From: Saprospiraceae bacterium
Lineage (GTDB): Bacteria > Bacteroidota > Bacteroidia > Chitinophagales > Saprospiraceae
Assembly: GCA_027008645.1 (NCBI GenBank)
Contig: JALVEE010000252.1
Location: forward strand, 1 to 64,000
DNA: 64,000 nt
Direction: 5' to 3'
This document shows positions 18,444 to 30,238 of the stretch, piece by piece. A program made the translations under genes and the position numbers. The notes below the pieces were generated by a model. It searched no databases and was not told the origin of the DNA. It was given only the letters and a program-made list of their open reading frames with translations. Numbering within the stretch: the first letter of the stretch is position 1; every line of letters starts with the position of its first letter.

Positions 18444-19493
18444 TTATTTGAATGTAATGTTTGCTCCGTCAAATAGATTGATAAATCCACTTGTAACAAT
18501 GATATCACCATCGTTGAGTCCACTTTCTATCATTACTTTATCTCCAATTCTTTTTGAAATAATCACATCCTTCAATATTGCTTTTCCATTTTCTGCAACA
18601 TACACTTTTGGTTGTACATTTGAGCCTACAATTGCTGAAGCAGGTATTACAATTCTTGGTTCATCGGATTTTTCCACAAGTCTTATTTTACCGAACATTC
18701 CTGATTTTATCTTTAAATCCTTTGTGTTTTTCACCTCAAATTGTACAGGGTAGCTATTCCCCATATTGCTTTTTGCCCCTATCATTATTGTCTTTGCTTT
18801 CAACTCCAAATTTGGAAATGCATCAGCGAGTACCGTATGAACCGTCTTAAGTTTAAACAGTTCCAAATCATCTTCGGGGACATTGACTGTAAATTTTAAC
18901 TTGTAAATATCCGTTAGTTGCAATAGTGGCATTTGAGGAGCAGCAAATGATCCTACTTCAGTCATTTTGCCGGTTATTATACCGGAAAATGGTGCATATA
19001 CGACCGTCTTTTTGATTTTTTCAAGTATTGTTTTTCTTTGCGCTAATGCTGATTTAAGTCCTAATTCTGCTTTTTCAAGTTTAATGCCTTGTATAGCGTC
19101 AGCTTGAGTCAAAACCTTAAATCTATTGATATCTACTTTTAATCCTTCTATTTTCACATCTAAAGCTTTAAGTTGCAATTTCAACAATTCATCGTCAATC
19201 TTTACCAATTTTTGTCCTCTTTTTACATAGCTACCCATATCCACATAAATTGCCTTTATTTTTCCTTGTAATTCTGAATTTATTCGCGCATCTCTATTGG
19301 ACATAAAATTACCAGTGATAAAAAGATCTTCTCCGGCTGTAGTTTTAGAAACTTTAGATGTTAGTACGTTGATAGGTTGTTCTTTGTCGTATTTGAACAC
19401 CCTTTCTTCTACGATTTGCTTATTCTCTTTCAGTTTCAATCCTATTAAAACAAGAAGAGCTATTAGTATCAAAATATTTATTAAGTATTTCAT
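18444..19493 (-). CDS. RND efflux periplasmic adaptor (membrane fusion protein)
   Basis: 349 aa; GSYVKRGQKLVKIDD, VVYAPFSGIITG. Confidence 0.93.
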   Translation of the reverse strand: MKYLINILILIALLVLIGLKLKENKQIVEERVFKYDKEQPINVLTSKVSKTTAGEDLFITGNFMSNRDARINSELQGKIKAIYVDMGSYVKRGQKLVKIDDELLKLQLKALDVKIEGLKVDINRFKVLTQADAIQGIKLEKAELGLKSALAQRKTILEKIKKTVVYAPFSGIITGKMTEVGSFAAPQMPLLQLTDIYKLKFTVNVPEDDLELFKLKTVHTVLADAFPNLELKAKTIMIGAKSNMGNSYPVQFEVKNTKDLKIKSGMFGKIRLVEKSDEPRIVIPASAIVGSNVQPKVYVAENGKAILKDVIISKRIGDKVMIESGLNDGDIIVTSGFINLFDGANITFK

Positions 19494-19562
19494 TTTTATT
19501 TAGTTTTATTTGTCAATTAAGTAAATGCTTTCTTTTATTGTATTCCATTTCTGAAATGGTTA

Positions 19563-20882
19563 TTATTTTATGTTTCCTGATAATTTTTTCAATTCCAAAT
19601 CTGCTTTTAAGTACTCGACTATTGCTGAAATATAATCTTGTTGAGCCTGTCTAACCGCATTGTCAGCAAGTAGTACATCATTTGTTGAAGCCATTCCTTG
19701 TTTTTGTTGAAGTACAGTTTTATCGTAAATAGATTTTGCGAAGTCGATTTGTGACTGTATCGTTTCTACTGATTTTCGAGCGATGACTATTTTTAATTCC
19801 GCATTTTTTATTTTTAGAACATTTTGATCTTTTAACAATTCAAGTTGCAATGCATTATTGGCTATCTCGCGTTTTTTGATATTCTTTTTCCTTTTTGTAG
19901 CTTTTCCATCAAATAGATTGTAAGAAGCTTTGATACCGGCAAATCCCATTGAATAGAAGTTAAGAAATTCATTTGGGGATTTATCGTATCCATATCCAAT
20001 TGCTCCGTAAGAACCATAGAGCATCACAGTGGGTAATTGTGATTTCTTAAGTGTAGTTAATTGGCTTTTTAGCAATTTATCTTTGGTTTCCACCAATTTT
20101 ACATCCAATGTTGTTCGTGTTGTATAATTGGATATTTCTTGATAAGCAATATTGGCCTCAACACTAATGTCTTTATCCATTGATATACCCATCATCACTT
20201 TCATAGCATTCAATACTTGCTCGTATTTGCTTTGGATTAGATCCTTTTTTGTATTGAGTTGAAGCATTTGAAGAGACACTTTATCCACGTCGGTAGCCAT
20301 AGCCAATTGATGGTCTTTTAATAGTTGTAGATTATTTTTGAGTTTTCCTATATTCTCAATATTATTCTCTACAAAATCCAATTGACTAAGCAATATTTGT
20401 GCATTGTAATACAAATTGGATATATCAAAGTATAGTTGTTCTTCAGATTTTTGATACTTCAATTCTGCAATTTCAATTCCTATTTTTGCCATTTCCACAT
20501 TGCTTTTAATCTGTGGATTGTACAGGGGTAATGCAAATTGTAAATTGGCATTAATATTGTGCGGAACACCAAACTGAGCTTCCTTGAATTGTCCTTCCGG
20601 ACCACCGAAAACAGACATCGGCATCAATTGGTAAGGCAATTCAATAAAGTATTTGTAGTCTGTTTCTATTTTAATTTTAGGCAGGCGATTTGATTTCACT
20701 TGACTTTTTCTTTCTTTACCGATTTCGATATTGTTTTTCTCCAGCTTTAGTTTTTTATTATTAATAGAAGCCGTTTCTATACATTTATCAAGAGACCAAA
20801 TCTCTTGGGCTTGAGCCTCTTGAACCATTGCTCCAAGGAACAATAGTAAAGCAATTGTGATTTTGTTTTTTAATAAGTTCAT
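19563..20882 (-). CDS. TolC-family outer membrane efflux protein
   Basis: 439 aa, signal peptide, OEP coiled-coil organisation; same operon as RND/MFP. Confidence 0.92.
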   Translation of the reverse strand: MNLLKNKITIALLLFLGAMVQEAQAQEIWSLDKCIETASINNKKLKLEKNNIEIGKERKSQVKSNRLPKIKIETDYKYFIELPYQLMPMSVFGGPEGQFKEAQFGVPHNINANLQFALPLYNPQIKSNVEMAKIGIEIAELKYQKSEEQLYFDISNLYYNAQILLSQLDFVENNIENIGKLKNNLQLLKDHQLAMATDVDKVSLQMLQLNTKKDLIQSKYEQVLNAMKVMMGISMDKDISVEANIAYQEISNYTTRTTLDVKLVETKDKLLKSQLTTLKKSQLPTVMLYGSYGAIGYGYDKSPNEFLNFYSMGFAGIKASYNLFDGKATKRKKNIKKREIANNALQLELLKDQNVLKIKNAELKIVIARKSVETIQSQIDFAKSIYDKTVLQQKQGMASTNDVLLADNAVRQAQQDYISAIVEYLKADLELKKLSGNIK

Positions 20883-20928
20883 TTTAATTGTTTTTAGATT
20901 GAATATTCTTTTTCATGTATATTTAAAA

Positions 20929-21348
20929 TTAGATTTTTTGCCATTTCATAGTTTTCCAAAAAAAGTATTTTGAACCGACTACTTCCATTTCTTTCTCCTT
21001 TACCTCATTTACTTTTAGATTAAAATCAATTCCCTTAGCTGGACCATACATTTTACCATTCACCCATTTTTTCTTTTTACTATCAAACTCAAGATTTGTT
21101 ATTATGACCATACCTACCAATGAATCATTCCTTTTTGATTTGTCTTTATTCTTTAAATCAACTTTTTGACCATCTCTAAAACCATTCAATGCAATGATCT
21201 TTCCGTGATAATTCCCATCCACTTTAAATATTTCCACATCTAATTTATTAGGTAAATGATAAGTCCCAATAATATCATCAGCATTTTGAGCATATACAAA
21301 GGCTGACTGAAATACTAAAAGCATTAAGATTATTTTTAACTTTTTCAA
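20929..21348 (-). CDS. DUF2147 domain-containing exported protein
   Basis: ADDIIGTYHLP...YHGKIIALN...GMVIITNLEFDSKKKKWVNGKMYGPAKGI. Confidence 0.8.
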   Translation of the reverse strand: MKKLKIILMLLVFQSAFVYAQNADDIIGTYHLPNKLDVEIFKVDGNYHGKIIALNGFRDGQKVDLKNKDKSKRNDSLVGMVIITNLEFDSKKKKWVNGKMYGPAKGIDFNLKVNEVKEKEMEVVGSKYFFWKTMKWQKI

Positions 21349-21357
21349 AATAATTTT

Positions 21358-21750
21358 TTATTTAATTTTTACTTTATTAATTGTGTAATATGCAATTATT
21401 GAAAACAAGCTTGTCACTGAACCACGAAATATCAAAGCTTTTACTGTTTTTGCTTCGTAAAGACCGCCTGCATCGATATGAAATTGTAGTCCAATATATG
21501 CTCCAATAATAATAAGGAGAGAAACTATTAGAATATATAATGTCCAGGATTTTCTTTTTATAAAACCATAGACTGCTGCAAAATATATCAGACTGCAAAG
21601 GAAATTTGCAATAACTACAAATAGTACATAATTACCTTGTTGTTCTCTTATACCAAATAGGTTAAAAATAACTGAACTACTCAAGAAAAAAGTCAGGGAT
21701 GCAAACAGAAATAGTATTGTTGCCGGAATAAATCTACTGTAATTTTTCAT
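21358..21750 (-). CDS. Small integral membrane protein
   Basis: 130 aa, four hydrophobic segments. Confidence 0.6.
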   Translation of the reverse strand: MKNYSRFIPATILFLFASLTFFLSSSVIFNLFGIREQQGNYVLFVVIANFLCSLIYFAAVYGFIKRKSWTLYILIVSLLIIIGAYIGLQFHIDAGGLYEAKTVKALIFRGSVTSLFSIIAYYTINKVKIK

Positions 21751-22087
21751 ATTATATAAGTTTTTTTATTGTTAAAAATCAATGTTAGTGAGCAATCACT
21801 ATGCAGTGATAGTTAATTAACACTAACTAGCATAGAAATGTTGTAAAAAAATTGAAAAATTTAAAAAAAATATTTTTTAAAGGAAAGAATAATTCTATCT
21901 AATATATAATTACTACAAATTGATAATTAGAATATTAGAGTATTGTTTTTTATCATCAATTTTAGAATGATTTATTTTCTTTTTTATTCATATCCTGCAA
22001 ATATTGATTATTCTTTTTCTTTTAAAGTACAAATGGTTATTTATATTTGAGTTTCCTTGGAGTTGCTTTGTGAAATAGGAGTTATAC

Positions 22088-22185
22088 CACAAAGATTTTG
22101 GTAAACCAAAATACACAGAGAATAACACAGAGAACCACTGAGGAAAACTTTGTGTCTCTTTGTGTCTTCTCTGAGTATCTTTGTG
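22088..22185. repeat. Imperfect inverted repeat rich in CACAGAG/CTCTTTGTG units
   Basis: CCACAAAGAT...ACACAGAGAATAACACAGAG / TTTGTGTCTCTTTGTGTCTTCTCTGAGTATCTTTGTG. Confidence 0.6.
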
Positions 22186-22368
22186 TAATAGAATATTGAA
22201 AGAATATTTCTTTTTTGGGATAAATTTTATTTGACAGATATATAAATGAAAGAAAAGTATTTTTGCTTCGTAGTATAGAGTGAAAAAGATTATTACCTCG
22301 TAATATCTTTAAGGTATTAAAAAAAATTGTAAATTGGTTTTTTATTGATAAATTAAAAAAATATAGCT

Positions 22369-22914
22369 TTGTATATTAGTGAGGAGATATGTAAATCGTT
22401 AGACGATAAAGAAATTATTTCAAGGTCTCTTGAGAATATGGGCTATTTTCGATGTGTTTATCTTCGATATGAAAAATCTTTGAAGCGATACATCTTCAAA
22501 ATATCTAATTTTTCAAATGATGAAGCAGATGATATTCTACAAAATGCTTTCCTAAATATTTGGAAAAACCTCAATAGCTATGATAATTCTATGAAATTAT
22601 CGAGTTTTATCTATAGGATTGTACATAATGAGACAATATCAAGATGGAGAAAAACCAATGCAGATCATAGTTTAAAAGAAGCTATAATAAACAGTCATTC
22701 GGAAGAAGAACCGCAAGAAGAAATCAATAAAAGTAAATATATTCAGAATATTTTAAATAAGATGCCTCAAAAGTATAAAGAGATTCTTGTGCTAAAATTT
22801 CTTGAAAATATGGACTATGAAGAAATATCCAATATTTTGAAAATACCCGAAGGTACTGTTGCAACTAGAATAAATAGAGCTAAAAAATCTTTTGTGAAAA
22901 TATCAAAAATATAA
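22369..22914 (+). CDS. RNA polymerase sigma-70 family (ECF) factor; start codon uncertain
   Basis: ADDILQNAFLNIWKNLNSY, LVLKFLENMDYEEISNILKIPEGTVATRINRAKKSF. Confidence 0.92.
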   Translation: MYISEEICKSLDDKEIISRSLENMGYFRCVYLRYEKSLKRYIFKISNFSNDEADDILQNAFLNIWKNLNSYDNSMKLSSFIYRIVHNETISRWRKTNADHSLKEAIINSHSEEEPQEEINKSKYIQNILNKMPQKYKEILVLKFLENMDYEEISNILKIPEGTVATRINRAKKSFVKISKI

Positions 22915-22919
22915 TACCT

Positions 22920-23663
22920 ATGGCAAATTTTGACGAGTTATTAAAGAAAATACAAAATGAAGAAATAAAACAAACTCCAAAATGGCAATTTGATTTAATG
23001 AATATTTCATCAATAGCATTTTTCTTATTGTTTGTAGTGATTGGGGCCATTTCATTTTCAATCATCTTGTTTTCCATTCAGCAAACTGATTTTGAGCTTT
23101 TATCTCATATGGGACACTCAAAACTTGAAGCATTTTTATCTATTTTACCATTTATTTGGCTTGTTTTATTAGTAGCATTTGTGCTTGGATCTATTTATGC
23201 CCTTTACAAATCAAAAAAAGGTTATAAGTTTACATTCACTAAGCTTATAGGTTTTAGTGTAGGATTAAGTGTATTATTTGGTACTATGTTTTTTATTGGA
23301 GGGGGAGCAGGATGGTTTGAGAATGCTTTTGCTCTTAGAGCAGGATTTTATGAAAGTATTCAGAATAAAAAAGAGAAAATATGGCAAAACCCTGATAAGG
23401 GAAATATTGCAGGTTATATTCAAAATACAAATGGACATATAATCGAATTAAAAGATTTTGATGGCAAATTATGGGAAATAGATATTGATACTGCATTTAT
23501 TCCTCCATCTGTATTTTTGGAAAAAGGTGAAAAGATAAAGGTTTCCGGAAAAATTATTTCAGATAATAAATTTAACGCAGAAGGGCTATATCCTTGGGGA
23601 GGAAAAGGTATGAGGAACAAAATGAGAAGAAAAATGAAAAGACAAAGGCAAAAAAAAGATTGA
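22920..23663 (+). CDS. Putative membrane-bound partner (anti-sigma-like) of the ECF sigma factor
   Basis: MANFDELLKKIQNEEIKQTPKWQFDLMN then TM helices; 5 bp after the sigma gene. Confidence 0.6.
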   Translation: MANFDELLKKIQNEEIKQTPKWQFDLMNISSIAFFLLFVVIGAISFSIILFSIQQTDFELLSHMGHSKLEAFLSILPFIWLVLLVAFVLGSIYALYKSKKGYKFTFTKLIGFSVGLSVLFGTMFFIGGGAGWFENAFALRAGFYESIQNKKEKIWQNPDKGNIAGYIQNTNGHIIELKDFDGKLWEIDIDTAFIPPSVFLEKGEKIKVSGKIISDNKFNAEGLYPWGGKGMRNKMRRKMKRQRQKKD

Positions 23664-23667
23664 AAAA

Positions 23668-24459
23668 ATGAAAATAATAGTTTTAATTTTAGCTTTAACA
23701 TTGACAAGTTGCAATAGTGGAATCAATAAAGATAAATCAAATAATGTCTCTAGCAAAGTAGAAGTGATTTCTAAAAAAGATATTGGTTATGAATTAACAA
23801 AACAGTATTGTTATGTTTGTCACATGCCTAAATCTAAAGAAAGTATGATTGCACCTCCTTTATTTAGAGTAAAAGAGCATTATAAACCCTCATATCCGGT
23901 TAAAAAAGATTTCATTAAAGCGATTGTTAATTGGGTACAAAATCCAGATGAAGATAAAGTTATGATGCCGGGAGCTGTCCGTAAGTTTAATTTGATGCCA
24001 AGTCAAGCGCATATTCCAATAGATACCTTAAAACTTATCGCTGCATACATTTTTGAAAATGAAATTGAAAGACCCCGCTTTCATAATGGATCAATGAATC
24101 GAAATAGAAAAAGATTTGGAGATAATTCAATAACTCTTGACAATGGGGCTAAATGGAAAGTAGGAAATAAGGTTTTTGCTACAGTAGCTAAACTTCAAAA
24201 AATGACAGAATCGTTTGAATCCGGTTCAAGTAGTGATTATCAAGAATTTGGAAAGAAAATATTTGATAGTTCAAAAGTGATATTATTAGATAAAGAAAAT
24301 AAAGGTAAAATTTGGGAGCAATTACATAATTATTTTAATAATCTTGAAGGGGATATGCATTCACTAATCGGTGTAAATTCAGTTGATGAAGGTGAGCTAA
24401 TCCTCCAAAGAATAGATAGAAAGTTGAGAAGTTTTAATGATTATTTTGAGAAAGGTTGA
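23668..24459 (+). CDS. c-type cytochrome lipoprotein
   Basis: Lipobox LTSC and heme motif CYVCH; MMPG as possible distal ligand region. Confidence 0.75.
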   Translation: MKIIVLILALTLTSCNSGINKDKSNNVSSKVEVISKKDIGYELTKQYCYVCHMPKSKESMIAPPLFRVKEHYKPSYPVKKDFIKAIVNWVQNPDEDKVMMPGAVRKFNLMPSQAHIPIDTLKLIAAYIFENEIERPRFHNGSMNRNRKRFGDNSITLDNGAKWKVGNKVFATVAKLQKMTESFESGSSSDYQEFGKKIFDSSKVILLDKENKGKIWEQLHNYFNNLEGDMHSLIGVNSVDEGELILQRIDRKLRSFNDYFEKG

Positions 24460-24531
24460 TACTGTTAATTAAGTAAGGAGTCGAACTTGAATATCCAAGA
24501 GAAAATGCAAATAAAATATTTACTGTCATTG

Positions 24532-27204
24532 CTAATCAGCTAAAACCGGATGCAACCATTTTCTGGCTTTTTGCAATGTGATTTTTTTTCTGTTTGCATA
24601 ATCCCGTAGCTGGTCATCTTTTATCTTCTTTACTCCAAAATATTTGGCTTCAGGATTTGCAAAATAATAACCGGAAACTGAAGATGCCGGCCACATAGCT
24701 AAACCTTCTGTTAATTTTACACCTATCTTATTCTCAATATCCAATAATTGCCATATCGTTTCTTTTTCCAAGTGATCCGGACAGGCAGGATATCCGGGAG
24801 CAGGACGAATGCCAATATATGCTTCTTTTATTAAATCTTTATTGGACAATTCTTCTTCCGTTGCATATCCCCAATGCTTTGTTCTTATTTGTTTATGCAA
24901 ATATTCAGCAAAGGCTTCTGCAAATCTATCCGCAATGGCTTTAACCATAATAGCATTGTAATCATCATCTTTTGATTTATATGCTTCTGATAGTTTATCG
25001 GCTCCAAAAATTGAAACACAAAAGGTACCGATATAGTCATTTTTTTGACTTTCTTGCGGTAAAATAAAATCAGCCAGAGCGATATTAGCTAAGCCTTCGC
25101 GTTTCTTTATTTGTTGCCGCAAGGTTCTAAATACGGCTAATTGTTTCCCATTTTTTTTAACGGAAATATCGTCATCATCAATAGTATTCGCTTCAAATAA
25201 TCCAAAAACAGCTTTAGGTCTCAGGGATTGTTTAGATATAATTTCTTTGATTATTTTTTGTGCATCTTCGTATAGTTGCGTAGCTTGTTCGCCCACTACT
25301 CCATCATTCAAGATACCGGGAAATTTACCACGTAAATCCCAACTTCTAAAAAAAGGAGTCCAGTCTATAAAATCTAATAAGTCTTTTAAACTGATTTGTT
25401 CCAATACTTGCACGCCCATTTCCCTTGGCTTTACTATTACACTTGTGTCCCAATCTATTTTAAATTTGTTTTTACGGGCTTCTTCAATAGTCAAATATTG
25501 TTTTTCTTTGCTTCGATTTAAAAATCTGTCACGAAATTCTTCATAATCTTTTTTAAGTTTCGCCACATATTCATTTTTAGTATCGGGGTTTAACAAATCT
25601 CCCATCACTGTTACTGCCCTGGAGGCATCGTTTACATGTACTACTGCGTTTTTATATTCAGGATTTATCTTTACGGCAGTATGCGCTTTTGAGGTTGTTG
25701 CCCCCCCTATTAATAGAGGAATTGTAAATTTTTGACGTTCCATTTCCTTGGCGAGATACACCATTTCATCTAATGAGGGAGTGATTAAACCACTCAAGCC
25801 TATAGCATCTACCTTTTCTTTTTTGGCGGTTTCTATTATTTTTTCAGGAGGAACCATTACACCCAAATCAATGATTTCATAATTATTACTTCCTAAAACA
25901 ACGGATACAATATTTTTACCAATATCATGAACATCGCCTTTTACGGTGGCCATCAAGACTTTTCCATTGGCACGTTGTTCGACAGATTTATCTGCTTCTA
26001 TAAAGGGGTTTAAATAGTTTACTGCTTTTTTCATCACTCTGGCGGATTTAACTACTTGTGGCAAAAACATCTTACCTGCTCCAAACAGGTCGCCAACTAC
26101 ATTCATACCAATCATCAAATGTTTTTCAATAACCTCAACCGGACTATTGACCTCTTGCCTCCCCTCTTCCATATCTTCAATGATATATTGATCGATACCT
26201 TTAACCAAACTATGGGTAATACGTTCTTGCAAACTGCCTTTTCTCCATGCATCATCGACAATTGCTTCTTTTTTAACACCTTTTACAGTCTCCGCAAATT
26301 CTAGTAAGCGTTCTGTGGCATCATCCCGCCTGTCCAATATCACATCTTCGATATACTCTAAGAGATCTTTGGGAATATCATCATAAACTTCTAACATTGC
26401 CGGGTTGACAATTCCCATATTCATACCGGCTTGTATGGCATGATACAAAAAAACCGAGTGCATCGCTTCGCGGACTGTATTATTTCCTCTAAAAGAAAAT
26501 GACACATTACTTACTCCACCACTAACACTTACACATGGCAAGTTTTGACGAACCCATCCGGTCGCTTCTATAAAATCAATGGCATTTCTGCGATGTTCTT
26601 CCATGCCTGTTGCAACAGGAAATATATTCAAATCAAATATAATGTCTTCCGGAGGAAACTTGACTTCTTCAACGAGTATTTGGTAAGATCGTTTGCATAT
26701 TTCAATACGTCTTTCATAGGTGTCGGCTTGGCCTTTTTCATCAAAAGCCATGACAATTATCGCCGCTCCGTAACGTTTGATTTGTTTTGCCTGCCAAACA
26801 AAGTTATCTTTTCCTCCCTTTAAAGATATTGAATTTACGATTCCTTTTCCTTGTATAACCTGTAATGCCGCCTCTATTATCTCCCATTTGGAACTGTCTA
26901 TCATAATAGGCACTCTACATATATCCGGTTCGGCGGCAATGAGGTTTAAAAACCTGACCATTGATTTTTTACCATCTATGAGTCCATCATCCATATTGAT
27001 ATCGATAATTTGTGCTCCGGCATCTACTTGATGTCTTGCAATGGCAAGTGCCTCATCAAATTTTTCTTCTTTTATCAAACGCAAGAATCTACGCGAACCT
27101 GCCACATTTGTGCGTTCCCCTACATTAATGAAATTGCTTTCAGGTGTAATGACAAGAGGTTCTAAACCTGAAAGTTTTAAATATCTTTTATCATCATTCT
27201 TCAT
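24532..27204 (-). CDS. metH: Methionine synthase, pterin-binding + B12-binding + reactivation domains (split MetH, C-terminal part)
   Basis: 890 aa; [58 protein letters not shown]. Confidence 0.96.
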   Translation of the reverse strand: MKNDDKRYLKLSGLEPLVITPESNFINVGERTNVAGSRRFLRLIKEEKFDEALAIARHQVDAGAQIIDINMDDGLIDGKKSMVRFLNLIAAEPDICRVPIMIDSSKWEIIEAALQVIQGKGIVNSISLKGGKDNFVWQAKQIKRYGAAIIVMAFDEKGQADTYERRIEICKRSYQILVEEVKFPPEDIIFDLNIFPVATGMEEHRRNAIDFIEATGWVRQNLPCVSVSGGVSNVSFSFRGNNTVREAMHSVFLYHAIQAGMNMGIVNPAMLEVYDDIPKDLLEYIEDVILDRRDDATERLLEFAETVKGVKKEAIVDDAWRKGSLQERITHSLVKGIDQYIIEDMEEGRQEVNSPVEVIEKHLMIGMNVVGDLFGAGKMFLPQVVKSARVMKKAVNYLNPFIEADKSVEQRANGKVLMATVKGDVHDIGKNIVSVVLGSNNYEIIDLGVMVPPEKIIETAKKEKVDAIGLSGLITPSLDEMVYLAKEMERQKFTIPLLIGGATTSKAHTAVKINPEYKNAVVHVNDASRAVTVMGDLLNPDTKNEYVAKLKKDYEEFRDRFLNRSKEKQYLTIEEARKNKFKIDWDTSVIVKPREMGVQVLEQISLKDLLDFIDWTPFFRSWDLRGKFPGILNDGVVGEQATQLYEDAQKIIKEIISKQSLRPKAVFGLFEANTIDDDDISVKKNGKQLAVFRTLRQQIKKREGLANIALADFILPQESQKNDYIGTFCVSIFGADKLSEAYKSKDDDYNAIMVKAIADRFAEAFAEYLHKQIRTKHWGYATEEELSNKDLIKEAYIGIRPAPGYPACPDHLEKETIWQLLDIENKIGVKLTEGLAMWPASSVSGYYFANPEAKYFGVKKIKDDQLRDYANRKKITLQKARKWLHPVLAD

Positions 27205-27225
27205 ACTAAATAGTTGGTTATTAGA

Positions 27226-28218
27226 TTAAACAAATGGACGGGGTTTATATTTGGCTGCTAATTGAGCTATTAACTTGATATGTTCGGGAGTTGTTCCACA
27301 ACATCCCCCTATAATATTTACAAGGTTCTTTTTTAGATATTCTTCTATTTGAACTGCCATCTGTTCCGGTGTTTCATCATATTCACCAAAAGCATTGGGC
27401 AAACCGGCATTGGGATGGGCAGAAACAGCAAACTTCGTTTTGTTTGCAATAGCTTCTACATGCGGTTGCAATAAATTTGCTCCCAAAGCACAGTTGAAGC
27501 CTACAGACAGCAATGGAATATGAGAAGTAGAAATCAAAAAAGCTTCTGCTGTTTGACCCGATAGGGTTCTGCCGCTTGCATCTGTAATAGTACCACTTAA
27601 CATTATAGGAATTTGCAGATTTTTTTCTTCATTTACTTGGTCAATAGCAAATAAAGCGGCTTTTGCATTTAAAGTATCAAAAACCGTTTCTACCAATAGC
27701 AAATCAACTCCTCCTTCAATCAATGCCTCTGCTTGTTCTTTATAAGCCAGTCGTAAATCATCAAATGTAATGGCTCTATATCCGGGATCATTGACATCGG
27801 GCGACATGCTGGCGGTTTTATTAGTAGGCCCCATAGACCCGGCTACAAATCTGGGTTTATGGGGTTCTTTGACAGTAAACTCATCGGCGACTTCTCTTGC
27901 TATCCGGGCTGATTCAAAATTAATCTCATACACCATGTCTTCCATTTGATAATCAGTCATAGCGATACATGTGGCCGAAAAAGTATTGGTTCCAATTATA
28001 TCTGCTCCTGCCTCTAAATATTCTGCGTGTATTTCTTTTATAGCTTTTGGTTGTGTGATAGAAAGCAAATCATTATTACCTTTTAAAGAAACAGGAAAAT
28101 CTTTAAAACGTTCGCCTCTAAAATCTTCTTCCGTAAAATTATAGGCTTGCAACATCGTCCCCATGGCTCCGTCAAGCACCAAAATTCTTTTTTTAATTTC
28201 TTCTCTAATATCCGGCAT
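27226..28218 (-). CDS. metH: Homocysteine S-methyltransferase domain protein (split MetH, N-terminal part)
   Basis: 330 aa; [13 protein letters not shown]..., zinc motif [14 protein letters not shown]. Confidence 0.95.
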   Translation of the reverse strand: MPDIREEIKKRILVLDGAMGTMLQAYNFTEEDFRGERFKDFPVSLKGNNDLLSITQPKAIKEIHAEYLEAGADIIGTNTFSATCIAMTDYQMEDMVYEINFESARIAREVADEFTVKEPHKPRFVAGSMGPTNKTASMSPDVNDPGYRAITFDDLRLAYKEQAEALIEGGVDLLLVETVFDTLNAKAALFAIDQVNEEKNLQIPIMLSGTITDASGRTLSGQTAEAFLISTSHIPLLSVGFNCALGANLLQPHVEAIANKTKFAVSAHPNAGLPNAFGEYDETPEQMAVQIEEYLKKNLVNIIGGCCGTTPEHIKLIAQLAAKYKPRPFV

Positions 28219-28220
28219 AA

Positions 28221-29222
28221 TTACTTTTTCTTTTTATTTATAAATTGTTTATCGAGCAAATACTCGGCAATTTGTATGGCATTTGTAGCGGCTCCTTTTC
28301 TGAGATTGTCCGATACAATCCACAAATTTAATGTTTTTGCTTGTGAAAAATCCCTGCGTATGCGACCTACAAAAACATCGTCCTTTCCTTGAGCGGTTAA
28401 AGGCATTGGATAAAGATTTTCAGATGGATTGTCCAAGACTTTAATGCCTTTTGTATCTTCCAGAAGTTTTCTAACAGTCTCTAAGTCAAAATCTTTTTCA
28501 AACTCAATATTCACACTTTCGCTATGTCCACCGACCACCGGAATCCGTACGGCAGTTGCTGTAACGGAAATCTGATCGTCCAAAATTTTATGGGTTTCAT
28601 TGACCAATTTCATTTCTTCTTTTGTATAGCCGTTTTCTTCAAAAACATCGCAGTGCGGCAATGCATTTTTGTGAATTGGATGCGGATATGCCTTAATTCC
28701 TTCTATTCCTTTGTATTCATCTTCAAGTTGGCGGACTGCTTTCATACCTGTTCCGGTTATGGATTGATAAGTGGAGACCACTACCCGCTTGATGCCGTAT
28801 GCTTTATGCAAAGGAAACAAAGCTAATACCATTTGGATGGTAGAACAATTGGGATTGGCTATGATTTTATCATTTTCAGTTAATAGATTGGCATTTATCT
28901 CCGGCACAATCAATTTTTTTGTAGCATCCATTCGCCAAGCAGATGAATTGTCTATAACCCTAGTCCCTACAGACACAAACTTTGGTGCCCACTCTAAGGA
29001 TGTATTTCCGCCTGCTGAAAAAATGGCTAAATCCGGCTTTGCTGCCAATGCGGTAGCAAGGCTTACAACTTTATAATCCTTTCCTTCAAAAGAGATCACT
29101 TTTCCCACTGATTCTTCTGAAGCTACTAAAAGAAGCTCTGTAAATGGCAGGTTGCGTTCTGCCAATACTTTTAACATTACATTGCCAACCATTCCGGTGG
29201 CACCTACAATTGCTATTTTCAT
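28221..29222 (-). CDS. asd: Aspartate-semialdehyde dehydrogenase
   Basis: [34 protein letters not shown]. Confidence 0.96.
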   Translation of the reverse strand: MKIAIVGATGMVGNVMLKVLAERNLPFTELLLVASEESVGKVISFEGKDYKVVSLATALAAKPDLAIFSAGGNTSLEWAPKFVSVGTRVIDNSSAWRMDATKKLIVPEINANLLTENDKIIANPNCSTIQMVLALFPLHKAYGIKRVVVSTYQSITGTGMKAVRQLEDEYKGIEGIKAYPHPIHKNALPHCDVFEENGYTKEEMKLVNETHKILDDQISVTATAVRIPVVGGHSESVNIEFEKDFDLETVRKLLEDTKGIKVLDNPSENLYPMPLTAQGKDDVFVGRIRRDFSQAKTLNLWIVSDNLRKGAATNAIQIAEYLLDKQFINKKKK

Positions 29223-29260
29223 ATTTTTTTAAATTTTAAATAAATTTTTATCATTACAAA

Positions 29261-30232
29261 TCAAAAAACCTCCTTGGCAATTTGATAAATATTGTCGGGA
29301 TTACCCATCGTATAATAATGAATAGACGGCACATTGTGCTGTTTCAATTCTTTGGATTGTTGGATTGCCCATTCTATACCTACTTGTCTTACACAGGCAT
29401 TATCCTTGCATTTTATTATTTCTTTGACCAAAGCTTCAGGCAAATCGACATTAAAAGTTTTGGGCAAAATATTCAAATGATTAATCACTGATACCGGTTT
29501 AATACCCGGAATAATAGGAACATCAATTCCATAATCTCTACAATCTTTGACAAAATCAAAGTACTTTTGATTATCGAAAAACATTTGGGTGACAATACTC
29601 GTTGCACCTGCTTTCACTTTTTGTTTTAAAAAATATAAGTCGCTCTGCTTATTGGGAGATTCTATATGTTTTTCGGGATAACCTGCCACTCTTATATTAA
29701 AATCTAAGGGGACAGGATTTTTTAGATCCTGATCCAAATAAATACCGTTTTTCAGATTTTGTACCTGTTTTACTAATCCCAATGCATATTTGTGTCCATT
29801 TTCTTTAGGTACAAATCTTTTATTTCCAACATTGGCATCTCCTCTAATCAACATAACATTTTTTATCCCCAAAAAATGTAAATCTATAAGGGCATCTTCT
29901 GTTTCTTCTTTTGTAAATCCACCGCAAATCAAATGCGGCACTACATCAATATCCGGATATTTATTTTTTATGGCTGCTGCTATTGCTACAGTTCCCGGTC
30001 TTTTTCTTATCACTTTCGGTTCAAGTAAGCCATTTGCCAACTTTTTATATACTGTCTCCGCTTGATGATAGGTAATATTGATATAAGGGGGTCTAAATTC
30101 CTTTAAATAATCAATTGTTTCATATATTTCATTAATACTATTCCCTTTCAAAGGCGGTAATAGTTCAAAGCTAAAAAGTGTTTTATCACTCTGTTGTATC
30201 TTATTCTGTTGTATCTTATGTGTTAATGCCAT
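29261..30232 (-). CDS. metF: Methylenetetrahydrofolate reductase
   Basis: FSFELLPPLKG, GGFTKEETEDALIDLHFLGIKNVMLIRGD. Confidence 0.95.
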   Translation of the reverse strand: MALTHKIQQNKIQQSDKTLFSFELLPPLKGNSINEIYETIDYLKEFRPPYINITYHQAETVYKKLANGLLEPKVIRKRPGTVAIAAAIKNKYPDIDVVPHLICGGFTKEETEDALIDLHFLGIKNVMLIRGDANVGNKRFVPKENGHKYALGLVKQVQNLKNGIYLDQDLKNPVPLDFNIRVAGYPEKHIESPNKQSDLYFLKQKVKAGATSIVTQMFFDNQKYFDFVKDCRDYGIDVPIIPGIKPVSVINHLNILPKTFNVDLPEALVKEIIKCKDNACVRQVGIEWAIQQSKELKQHNVPSIHYYTMGNPDNIYQIAKEVF

Positions 30233-30238
30233 TTTAAC

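Noticed and set aside
24532-28218. Frameshifted or broken metH pseudogene
   Set aside because: The two parts are intact domain-bounded ORFs with separate starts; split MetH is a recognised arrangement in Bacteroidota.
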